From: Actinomadura coerulea
GTDB taxonomy: Bacteria > Actinomycetota > Actinomycetes > Streptosporangiales > Streptosporangiaceae
Assembly (NCBI RefSeq): GCF_014208105.1
Contig: NZ_JACHMQ010000001.1
Location: forward strand, 7,750,001-7,814,000
Length of the DNA stretch: 64,000 nucleotides
Reading direction: 5' to 3'
The notes beneath the pieces were generated by a model, which did no database searches, had not been told where the DNA came from, and saw only the letters and a program-made list of their open reading frames with translations. Below, in pieces: positions 6,917 to 13,794 of this stretch (position 1 is its first letter; every line of letters starts with the position of its first letter). The position numbers were made by a program, and so were the translations under genes.

Positions 6917-7921
6917 TCAGCCAGGCGGGCCGGGGGCCGCGACTCCCAAGGCGGCCGCCACCTCAAGTGTTCTGCGCGGCGTCGCGCACCGCTTGGCCAG
7001 TGCGGTCTGGTCGAGCCGTCCGCTACGGGCCTGGAACAGGACCGGCGCAGCCGGATGCCGTCGAATCTCGTCGGGGGTGAGCCGCGCGGAGACCCGGTGC
7101 GCCACATCCACCAGAACGGGAGCCAAGGCACGCAGCCCCGTGGCCCACTCCTCGACCGCCCGGAGCCATTCCTGCGATGCCGCGTCGGACGTTCCGGAGA
7201 ACCGGGCCGCTTTCTCGCTCAACTCCGACCACGCGAAGTCACGCCACGGCTTGGTCTTCAGGACCGGCAACTGCCATTCCCGCTTGACGGCCGACCAGTG
7301 ATCGGCGCGGGCCGCCACCGAGTGGACCGCGAAGCCCGGAACGCACAACGCGGTGAGGTTCCAGCCGTGGCATGCGCCGGTGTCGATCCCGAAGACCCTT
7401 CCGTCGCGGATGAGCGGCTCCCGGCCGGTGACGTGGTGGCCGAACACGACCGGTTTGTCGTCGGTGTAGCGGTCGTGCCAGTGGCCGTCCGGGAACAGCG
7501 CGGCGAGTTCCCGTTCGCCGCTGGTCGTGCCGCAGAGGATCTCCTCCCGCTGGCCGGCGGGCGGGCCACCGGGGACCAGTGCCGCATGCACGACCCGGAC
7601 GTCCTCGTTCTCGAAGAAGTACGGAAGCGTCCGCATCCACTCGACCGTCTCGGCGTACCCGCCGCCCAGCTGCAGGCGCGTGATCTCCTGCGCGTAGGAG
7701 AAGATCCCGCGCACGTGCTTGCGCTCGTGGTTGCCCATGACCACGACCGAGTTCGGACGCGCGCGGAAGAACCCGACGACCTCCCCGGGAGCCGGGCCCC
7801 GGTCGACCAGGTCGCCCACGCTGACGAGGAGGTCGTCAGGGCGCAGATCTACCTTCTCCAGCAGCTCCATCAGCTCGTCGAAGCAGCCATGGATGTCGCC
7901 CACGATCACGGTGCGTCCCAC
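6917..7921 (-). CDS. Metallophosphoesterase (PrpE/ApaH-like serine/threonine phosphatase)
   Basis: 334-residue calcineurin-type phosphoesterase. The di-metal motifs are complete: GDIHG at 8-12, GDLVDRG at 36-42 and GNHE at 63-66, with FGHHV further on as the last metal-binding histidine. The combination resembles PrpE, ApaH and lambda-type protein phosphatases, so the substrate could be a phosphoprotein or a dinucleoside polyphosphate. Beyond about residue 220 the protein has an extra ~110-residue C-terminal region I do not recognise. It is encoded upstream of the rsgA leader on the same strand, 65 bp apart. Confidence 0.85.
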   Translation of the reverse strand: MGRTVIVGDIHGCFDELMELLEKVDLRPDDLLVSVGDLVDRGPAPGEVVGFFRARPNSVVVMGNHERKHVRGIFSYAQEITRLQLGGGYAETVEWMRTLPYFFENEDVRVVHAALVPGGPPAGQREEILCGTTSGERELAALFPDGHWHDRYTDDKPVVFGHHVTGREPLIRDGRVFGIDTGACHGWNLTALCVPGFAVHSVAARADHWSAVKREWQLPVLKTKPWRDFAWSELSEKAARFSGTSDAASQEWLRAVEEWATGLRALAPVLVDVAHRVSARLTPDEIRRHPAAPVLFQARSGRLDQTALAKRCATPRRTLEVAAALGVAAPGPPG

Positions 7922-7966
7922 CTGCCGGAGCCTAGGGAGGCGCGCGATTCACGCGCAAAGCAATAT

Positions 7967-8338
7967 CTAGCCTGGCGCCACGATCTGCTGGACGCTCCAG
8001 CCGTTGCCGTCCGGGTCCTGGAAGAAGACGAACCGGCCCCAGGGGAACTCCTGCACCTCGCTGACCTCGACACCCCGTCCGGCGAGCTCCGCCCGGGCGG
8101 CGTCGGCGTCCGAGACGACCAGTTGCAGGCCCTGGACAGAGCCGGGCGCCGTCTCGACGATCCCCTTGCCGAAGGCGATCGAGCACGCCGACCCCGGCGG
8201 CGTCACCTGAACGAACCGGATCTCGTCGCTCACCCGGTGGTCATGGTCCAGGACGAACCCGGCCTTGTCGGTATAGAAGGCCAGCGCGCGGTCCACGTCC
8301 GAAACGGGCACCGCGACCAGCTCCAATTTGAAGTCCAT
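7967..8338 (-). CDS. VOC (glyoxalase/bleomycin-resistance fold) family protein
   Basis: 123-residue single-module VOC protein with the paired beta-alpha-beta-beta-beta units, including DVDRALAFYTDKAGF and the C-terminal FFQDPDGNGWSVQQI. Such proteins are metal-dependent lyases, dioxygenases or drug-binding proteins; the substrate cannot be told. The DPDGN turn with the metal-ligand region looks intact. The ATG at 8338 begins right at the conserved domain; longer readings of the frame have no domain support. Confidence 0.85.
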   Translation of the reverse strand: MDFKLELVAVPVSDVDRALAFYTDKAGFVLDHDHRVSDEIRFVQVTPPGSACSIAFGKGIVETAPGSVQGLQLVVSDADAARAELAGRGVEVSEVQEFPWGRFVFFQDPDGNGWSVQQIVAPG

Positions 8339-8415
8339 GCTGTCGTTATATCGCGCCCAGAGACGGGGCCGCGTCCAGGTCCGCGTGCCGCCCCACCAGC
8401 CGTACCGCCCATGGG

Positions 8416-8685
8416 CTAGGGCTTCGACCACTCCCGCAGACGGACGGTCACGGTGTCTCCTTCCTGCTTGCCGATCGCCTTGCGCAGCTCCGCCTTCACC
8501 GGCAGTTTGTGGGTGCCGTCCCCCAGTGCCATGAACGAGCTCTGGAACGGATGGCCGTCGATCGTGCCCCGTACCTTCACCCGTCCACGGGTGCCGAAGA
8601 ACTCGGCCGACCTGGGCCACACGAGATAGGTCCAGCCGCCTTTGCTGGGGCTCTTCTGCATACGCGCAGTGAACTGCTCGTCCAT
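8416..8685 (-). CDS. DUF1905 domain protein
   Basis: 89-residue protein with the DUF1905 beta-barrel signature (W-T-Y-L-V-W-P-R-S-A-E-F-F-G, V-K-V-R-G-T-I-D-G-H-P-F, then L-R-K-A-I-G-K-Q-E-G-D-T-V-T-V). Proteins of this family are small and uncharacterised, often followed by a YdeI-like domain, which is absent here. The ATG at 8685 matches the domain start. The gene lies between two VOC genes on the same strand, with 77 and 16 bp gaps, and may be co-transcribed with them. Confidence 0.8.
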   Translation of the reverse strand: MDEQFTARMQKSPSKGGWTYLVWPRSAEFFGTRGRVKVRGTIDGHPFQSSFMALGDGTHKLPVKAELRKAIGKQEGDTVTVRLREWSKP

Positions 8686-8701
8686 CACCGAAACCGCCCG
8701 T

Positions 8702-9067
8702 TCAGGAGTCCTGGATGAGAATGAGGTTGTTGCCGTCCGGGTCGCGCACGGAGAACATCGGTGGCACTCCCGCCCCCATGCGCATGACTTCCGCATCCAC
8801 GTCGACGCCTCGCGCGCGCAGGGCCGTGTGGTCGGCGTCGGCGTCCGTGGTCGTCAGGCGGATACCAGCCGGGATCTCCGCGGGGACGAGCGCGATGGTC
8901 GTCGTCGCCCCTGGCGGTGCCACCTCGATCCAGCGACCGGGCCCGAAGGGGACGTCCCGGCGTATTTCGAAACCGAGCTCATCGACGTAGAACTCGGTCG
9001 CCTTCCGCTGGTCGGTGACGCGGATCCCGACCGTGGCAAGCCGGGTGATCCGGGTGGTCTCGCTCAT
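8702..9067 (-). CDS. VOC (glyoxalase-like) family protein
   Basis: 121-residue VOC-fold protein with the N-terminal VGIRVTDQRKATEFYVDELGF and the C-terminal VRDPDGNNLILIQDS. The start at 9067 is preceded by GGAGG with six-base spacing; an upstream start at 9094 would add nine residues without support. It is a relative, not a copy, of the VOC protein at 7967-8338. The role is unknown; detoxification of small electrophiles or drug binding is usual for the fold. Confidence 0.87.
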   Translation of the reverse strand: MSETTRITRLATVGIRVTDQRKATEFYVDELGFEIRRDVPFGPGRWIEVAPPGATTTIALVPAEIPAGIRLTTTDADADHTALRARGVDVDAEVMRMGAGVPPMFSVRDPDGNNLILIQDS

Positions 9068-9212
9068 CCCATGCCTCCGCTCTCTTGGGGTCACTGATAC
9101 CGACCGGGGAGGGGCGGGAAACTCATCGCGGGTTGCCGCACGGAGGCCCGTCTGGCCGGGACAGGCGAAGTGGCGACCAGGACGGCGGGACTGAGCGGGG
9201 TGGGCGATCGCC

Positions 9213-9869
9213 TCAGGGCCTGTCCGGTGAAGGGGGCCAGACCATCGTCTGCTGGTGCATCCGCCTGCCGTTGTACCGGAAGCCGGGGACGAGCGGGGTC
9301 GGGCCGTGCTCGACGAAGCCCATGCGCCGGAAGAACCGCACGGCGCGGGTGTTCTCGACCAGGGTCTGCAAGTGGCAGCCGGGCGAGCCCGTCTCTCGGA
9401 GCCGGTCGAACCAGCGGTTCAGCAGCGCGTCGGCGGCGCCCGTGCCCCGCGCCTCCGGTGCGAGGTTGATGTGCAGGTGCGCGGGCCTGCGGGTGTCGCG
9501 GAACCCCCGCGCGGTGGGCTCCCGCCGCAGCGCGACCGACGCCGTGTCGAAGGCCGCACGCGCGAAGAAGGGGGCGGTCCTGGCCCGGAAGACCAGTCGG
9601 TGCTTCCGGATGGCCCGGCCGACGCGCTCGCTCTCACTGGGGAACTTCGCACTGTCGAGGCACCCCGTCAGGTAACCGACCATGGCTCCGTCGAGCACGG
9701 CGACGAAGAGCGAGTCCGGTGCCAGGTCCATGTACGGGTCCAGGTAGATGGCCGCTTCGGAATCCTGGTCGCCCCACAGGCCGGCGCTCGGGGACGCTTC
9801 ACCCGCGCGCCGGAACAGCCTGCGCAGCTCCGCGCGGTCGGCCTCCGTGAAGGAGCGCACCCGGATCAT
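9213..9869 (-). CDS. GNAT family N-acetyltransferase
   Basis: 218-residue acetyltransferase. The cofactor-binding element is INLAPEARGTGAADALLNRW, with the R-G-x-G-x-A motif, followed by the GNAT-typical L-V-E-N-T-R-A-V-R-F-F-R-R-M-G-F. The N-terminal half (about 110 residues) is longer than in minimal GNAT proteins and may form the acceptor site. The substrate is unknown. The ATG at 9869 overlaps by four bases the stop of a possible 45-codon ORF upstream. Confidence 0.87.
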   Translation of the reverse strand: MIRVRSFTEADRAELRRLFRRAGEASPSAGLWGDQDSEAAIYLDPYMDLAPDSLFVAVLDGAMVGYLTGCLDSAKFPSESERVGRAIRKHRLVFRARTAPFFARAAFDTASVALRREPTARGFRDTRRPAHLHINLAPEARGTGAADALLNRWFDRLRETGSPGCHLQTLVENTRAVRFFRRMGFVEHGPTPLVPGFRYNGRRMHQQTMVWPPSPDRP

Positions 9870-10003
9870 GATCGGCCGGCGCAGGCGAGGCGGGTGCGGG
9901 TGGCGGGCCGCGCGGCCAGGCCCGCCCAGGCGCCGGTCAGCGGCGCCGTGGGCTTCGGCGTGCCGACGCGGTCCGCGGTCGTCCGCTCCTCCACCGTGGT
10001 CAT
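9866..10003 (-). CDS. Possible small protein coupled to GNAT gene (45 aa)
   Basis: Short ORF starting MTTVEERTTADRV and ending RLACAGRS, basic at the C-terminus, without a recognisable domain. Its stop overlaps the GNAT start (ATGA at 9869-9866), the main reason to mention it. The ribosome binding site is weak (GGGAGC, about 13 bases upstream). It may be only a chance open frame in GC-rich DNA. Confidence 0.3.
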   Translation of the reverse strand: MTTVEERTTADRVGTPKPTAPLTGAWAGLAARPATRTRLACAGRS

Positions 10004-10219
10004 CTCATCTACAACGCTCCCAGCGCGATACCCCATTCCGAAGCGTCCTGTACGTCGCAGGCGGGCGCGGTGGCCGGCCGGCAACGGCGGAGTGCGCGCG
10101 GGCGGCCGCCCCGAGGCGCCGGTTCGACTCCAAGCAAGATCCACGGAACTCGTGTGGAACGTTCGGCGTCCCAGCCGCCTCCCTACTTGTGACAGGCAGA
10201 TTCCTCAGGGGAGGCACAC

Positions 10220-11173
10220 ATGCGATCATCTCGGCAAATGCCCTGGGTGGACGGCGTCGAGCACCGCTTCGTGGAGGCGCGCGGGATCCGCTTCCATGTC
10301 GCCGGGGCGGGTGAAGGGCCGCCGCTGCTGTTCCTGCACGGCTTCCCGCAGCACTGGTACGCGTGGCGACATCTGGTTCCTCTGCTCGCCGACCGGTACC
10401 GCCTGGTGATGCCCGACATGCGCGGGGCAGGCTGGTCGGACGCGCCCTACCGGGGGTACGGCACCCGGGATCGTTCCGCCGACATGCTCGCGCTCATGGA
10501 CGCCCTCGGGCTCGACCGGGTCGGCCTGGTCGGGCATGAGTGGGGTGCCTGGGCGGGCTTCAGGGCGTGCCTGGACGCGCCTGACCGGTTCACCCGGTTC
10601 CTGGCCCTCAACATCGTTCACCCCTGGCCCGACCAGCGCGCCACCCGCCGTAACGCCTGGCGCATGTGGCACACCGCGCTGTGGGAGTACCCCCTGCTCG
10701 GCGGCGCGATCCTCCGGTACTGGCCGGGGTTCACCCGATATCACCTGCGCCGGGGCGTCGACGACCCCGCCTGCTGGCGCGCGAGCGAGCTGGAGGAGTT
10801 CGTGGAATCGGTGCGGTCGAGGGCTCACGCCCATGCGGGACGCGCCCTGCACTGGCAGTACGTGCTGCGTGACATCCCCGCCCTCGCCACCGGCCGGTTT
10901 CGCCGCGAGCGCCTCGCCGTTCCCGCGACGGTCCTGCTCGGCGCCGGTGACTTCGCATTCGTCCCGGAAATGCTGGCGGGCGGGGCCGGCCATGCCGACG
11001 ATCTGGACTCCAGAGTCGTCCCTGGCGGGCACTATCTTGCTGACGAACGACCCGAACTGGTCGCCGCGACCATACGAGAGCTCTTTCCCGCGCCAGAGAC
11101 CGTCGTTCAGAGCAGGCCATTCGCAGAGGCCGGGCCCGACCGCGCGCCGACTCCAGCGCGGGCACGCACATGA
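10220..11173 (+). CDS. Alpha/beta hydrolase (epoxide-hydrolase-like)
   Basis: 317-residue alpha/beta hydrolase. The oxyanion region HGFPQHWYAW and the closing V-P-G-G-H-Y-L-A-D-E-R-P-E-L are those of soluble epoxide hydrolases and haloalkane dehalogenases, and a helical cap domain lies between. At the nucleophile elbow the protein has GHEWG instead of the GHDWG of this family: Glu replaces the catalytic Asp. The ribosome binding site AGGGGAGG precedes the ATG. It is followed 19 bp later by a sigma-factor gene and may be co-transcribed. Whether the Glu supports catalysis is unclear. Confidence 0.87.
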   Translation: MRSSRQMPWVDGVEHRFVEARGIRFHVAGAGEGPPLLFLHGFPQHWYAWRHLVPLLADRYRLVMPDMRGAGWSDAPYRGYGTRDRSADMLALMDALGLDRVGLVGHEWGAWAGFRACLDAPDRFTRFLALNIVHPWPDQRATRRNAWRMWHTALWEYPLLGGAILRYWPGFTRYHLRRGVDDPACWRASELEEFVESVRSRAHAHAGRALHWQYVLRDIPALATGRFRRERLAVPATVLLGAGDFAFVPEMLAGGAGHADDLDSRVVPGGHYLADERPELVAATIRELFPAPETVVQSRPFAEAGPDRAPTPARART

Positions 11174-11192
11174 CCAGGCGGGAGCACGAAGG

Positions 11193-11702
11193 GTGACGGC
11201 CGATCCCGAGCACGTCGCCGCGCTGGTCCGGGGCGCCCAGCGCGGCGACAGCATGGCCATGCAGGAACTGCTCGATCTGCTGGCCCCCTACGTCGGCAGG
11301 CTCTGCGGGCCCATCGCCCTGCAAGACGGCCCGGACGCCGCGCAGGAGACATTGATCGCCGTGTTCCGCGGGATCTCTCGCCTGCGCGAGCCCGCCGCCC
11401 TGTTCGGCTGGGTACGGGCCATCGCGATCCGTGAAGCCGTCCGGACCGCGCGCCGGTCCGGGGCGCCCGCGGAGCCACTGGATCTTGACGCCGTGCCTCA
11501 CACGGGTGATCCGCAAATGGCCGCCGACGTCAGCGACCTCCTCGACCGGCTCTCACCCGAGCACCGCGCCGTCCTGGTCCTGCGCGACGTGGAGGGCCTG
11601 GACGAACGGACCGTGAGCGAGCTGCTCCAGATCTCCACGGGAACGGTGAAGTCGCGTCTCCACCGAGCACGCAAGAGCTTCCGGAAGGCATGGCAAGGAT
11701 GA
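11193..11702 (+). CDS. RNA polymerase sigma factor, ECF type
   Basis: 169-residue sigma-70 family factor with region 2 (A-A-Q-E-T-L-I-A-V-F-R-G-I, F-G-W-V-R-A-I-A) and region 4 (L-S-P-E-H-R-A-V-L-V-L-R-D-V-E-G, then the helix-turn-helix SELLQISTGTVKSRLHRAR). It directs polymerase to stress promoters. The GTG start has AAGG just upstream. Its stop overlaps the next gene (ATGA), which encodes an SRPBCC-like protein rather than a recognisable anti-sigma factor, so how its activity is restrained is not obvious. Confidence 0.87.
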   Translation: MTADPEHVAALVRGAQRGDSMAMQELLDLLAPYVGRLCGPIALQDGPDAAQETLIAVFRGISRLREPAALFGWVRAIAIREAVRTARRSGAPAEPLDLDAVPHTGDPQMAADVSDLLDRLSPEHRAVLVLRDVEGLDERTVSELLQISTGTVKSRLHRARKSFRKAWQG

Positions 11703-12175
11703 ACGAGCCCCGTTGGCCCGTGGCAGATCTCGACACGGTGAGGCACCTGCGTGTCATGGCCGCCTCCCTCCCCGGTGCCACCTACGCGGAGAAGGTGCTG
11801 GCCCGTTCGCTGGAAGAGGTCTGGGCGGTCGCCGGCGACCTGGAGACCGGGTTCCCCATGCTGCTCGGCGACGTCCGCACGATGCGCATCGCCCATGCCG
11901 ACGGCGAACGCCTGGAAGTGATCGCCGTCGGCCGGCTGGGGCAACGCGCCCGGTTCGATGTCGTCATCCGTCCGGGGTGGTGCTGGATGCAGAGCAGGTT
12001 CCTGCACGGAGGGATGGCCGCCGCGCCCGAGGGCGAAGGCACCCGCGTCGCCTTCCTCGGAGCGCTCCGCATCCCCGGCATGCGCCTGGCCGATCCGATC
12101 CTCCGCACGCTGCCCTTGGGCGGCCGCGTCCTCCGCCGCCTCGAAGCCCGCCTGCAAGCCCGCGCGGCCGGGTGA
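11699..12175 (+). CDS. SRPBCC-like protein coupled to sigma factor
   Basis: 158-residue protein with a START/polyketide-cyclase-like pattern (V-L-A-R-S-L-E-E-V-W-A-V-A-G-D-L-E near the N-terminus, and a long C-terminal helix rich in Leu and Arg). Such folds bind hydrophobic ligands. The ATG at 11699 forms an ATGA overlap with the sigma-factor stop; an in-frame ATG at 11690 is an alternative with too little room for a ribosome binding site. Tight coupling suggests it modulates the sigma factor or acts in the same response (inference). Confidence 0.72.
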   Translation: MNEPRWPVADLDTVRHLRVMAASLPGATYAEKVLARSLEEVWAVAGDLETGFPMLLGDVRTMRIAHADGERLEVIAVGRLGQRARFDVVIRPGWCWMQSRFLHGGMAAAPEGEGTRVAFLGALRIPGMRLADPILRTLPLGGRVLRRLEARLQARAAG

Positions 12176-12284
12176 GGCCGGTGTCGCCGCCTCCGGCGGA
12201 CGTGCCTGTTGGCAGGGATGGACGCCGCACCGCCAGGCCTGGCAGCGCGAATCGATTCGCCTCTGGTTCCGCGCTGTCCCGGAC

Positions 12285-12306
12285 TTGACCCTGACGTTGC
12301 GTCAGG
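12285..12306. promoter_or_regulatory. MerR-type promoter/operator of the VOC-MerR operon
   Basis: A -35 box TTGACC (12285-12290) runs into the perfect palindrome CCTGACG-TTG-CGTCAGG (12290-12306), which fills the spacer of a promoter with unusually long -35/-10 spacing (19-20 bp). That is the hallmark of MerR-activated promoters. The VOC start at 12322 has no ribosome binding site and lies close to the expected transcript start. The likely regulator is the MerR/TipAS protein encoded second in the operon. Confidence 0.6.
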
Positions 12307-12321
12307 CTCCACGATGAACGC

Positions 12322-12828
12322 ATGAGCGACTACTTCGAAGCGTTCGAGGTCAGCCCGGTCCCTCCGCCCGGGCCGGACGCGACGCCTCCTGAGATATACC
12401 GGGGCATCTACGGCATGCCGATGTTCGTCAACGTGCCGACCTCGGACCTGGCCGCGTCCGTGGATTTCTGGGTGCGCGGGTTCGGCTTCATCGACCTGTT
12501 CACGATCCCCGGCCAGGTCACGCACCTTCGACGGTGGAGGTTCCAGGACGTTCTGCTCGTCCCGACCGGCGCCCCGCCGGCCCCTCCAGCGGTGAGCATC
12601 AGCTTCTCCTGCGTGCTGAGCCAGATCGACGAGATCGCGCAGGCGTGCACCGCGCTGGTGCCCGGATGCACGGCGGGACCGCGAAAGACCCCCTGGAACA
12701 CCGTGGATCTGGAGGTCATCACGCCCGAGAACGCCCGTGTGATCATCACCGCGGCCCGTGCCCTCGACGCTGACAGCCCCGAGGCGCGCAACCTCGAAGC
12801 GGTCGGAATCCCCCTCCCCAAAGGGTGA
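12322..12828 (+). CDS. VOC family protein
   Basis: 168-residue VOC-fold protein with an N-terminal tail of about 35 residues before the first module (M-F-V-N-V-P-T-S-D-L-A-A-S-V-D-F-W-V-R-G-F-G-F). Proteins of this subgroup often bind drugs. It is the first gene of a two-gene operon with a MerR/TipAS-type regulator and sits directly behind a MerR-like promoter, which suggests induction by a small molecule that the VOC protein binds or modifies (inference). No Shine-Dalgarno sequence is seen; the transcript may be leaderless or nearly so. Confidence 0.82.
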   Translation: MSDYFEAFEVSPVPPPGPDATPPEIYRGIYGMPMFVNVPTSDLAASVDFWVRGFGFIDLFTIPGQVTHLRRWRFQDVLLVPTGAPPAPPAVSISFSCVLSQIDEIAQACTALVPGCTAGPRKTPWNTVDLEVITPENARVIITAARALDADSPEARNLEAVGIPLPKG

Positions 12829-12853
12829 GACCGCGCATGTCAGACTCGACGGC

Positions 12854-13672
12854 GTGACCGACAACGCGATGGACGATGCCGCGGGCCCCGGCGGGATGGC
12901 CGTCGGGGCCGCGGCATCGCACGCGGGTGTCACCGTCCGCACCCTCCATCATTGGGACGCGATCGGGCTCGTCCGCCCGTCGGGACGGACCGCCGGCGGT
13001 TACCGGCTCTACTCGGCGGCCGACGTCGCACGCATCCACCGGGTTCTCATCTACCGCGAACTGGGTCTGTCCCTCGACGACATCGGTGGTCTCCTCGACG
13101 CTCCGACCACTGACATGACCGTGCCGCTGAGACAGCAGCGCGCCCAACTCCTCGACCGCATCTCCCGCCTGCAGACGATGGTCGATGCCGTCGACCGCCT
13201 GATCGAAGCCGCGGGCGCCGGCATCCTGCTCTCCGCGGAGGAACAAGTCGCGATCTTCGGGCAGAGCTGGAAGCCGTCGTGGCTCGCGGACGCACGCGAC
13301 CGGTGGGGCGACACGGCTCAATGGGCGCAGTCCGCCGAGCGCGCCGCGGGCAGGACCTCCGAGGACTGGCAGCAGATCGCCGACAACATCGCGACGCTCG
13401 AAAGCGACCTGGCGGCGGCCAAGCGCGCCGACGTCAGGCCGGGCAGCGCCGAAGCCAACGCTCTGGCCGAACGGCACAGGGCCTCCATCGGCGAGTACTT
13501 CGACTGCACCCATTCGATGCAGGTCTGCCTGGGAAGGAGATACGCCGCCGACCCCGGCTTCACGGCCTACTACGACGCGATCGAACCAGGCATGACCGCC
13601 TGGCTCCGCGACATCATCGACGCCAACGCCCGCGACAGAGGCATCGACCCGGACTCGGCCACCTGGAGCTGA
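12854..13672 (+). CDS. MerR family regulator with TipAS-like antibiotic-binding domain
   Basis: 272-residue regulator. Residues ~14-85 are a MerR winged helix (A-G-V-T-V-R-T-L-H-H-W-D-A-I-G-L), followed by a coiled-coil linker (residues ~90-130) and a C-terminal helical domain like TipAS (E-E-Q-V-A-I-F-G near 145, the conserved GEYFDCTHSMQVCLGRRY, and Y-Y-D-A-I-E). TipA proteins trap thiopeptides and other cyclic peptides and activate multidrug genes. I chose the GTG at 12854; an ATG at 12869 is the alternative. The open frame upstream of 12854 overlaps the VOC gene and has no domain. Confidence 0.87.
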   Translation: MTDNAMDDAAGPGGMAVGAAASHAGVTVRTLHHWDAIGLVRPSGRTAGGYRLYSAADVARIHRVLIYRELGLSLDDIGGLLDAPTTDMTVPLRQQRAQLLDRISRLQTMVDAVDRLIEAAGAGILLSAEEQVAIFGQSWKPSWLADARDRWGDTAQWAQSAERAAGRTSEDWQQIADNIATLESDLAAAKRADVRPGSAEANALAERHRASIGEYFDCTHSMQVCLGRRYAADPGFTAYYDAIEPGMTAWLRDIIDANARDRGIDPDSATWS

Positions 13673-13794
13673 CGCAGCCGCGCCCACCCGCCGCTGCGAG
13701 AACGGCGAAATCTGCTCGAACGCGGAGCATTCCCACAGCACCAGCGATGCGCGGCACCCACCGCTGTCGCCGCGACCGGGAGGCGGCGGCATCC

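Noticed and set aside
12830..12858. Six-codon ORF (MSDSTA) overlapping the MerR/TipAS GTG
   Set aside because: Too short to judge, with no ribosome binding site; likely chance.
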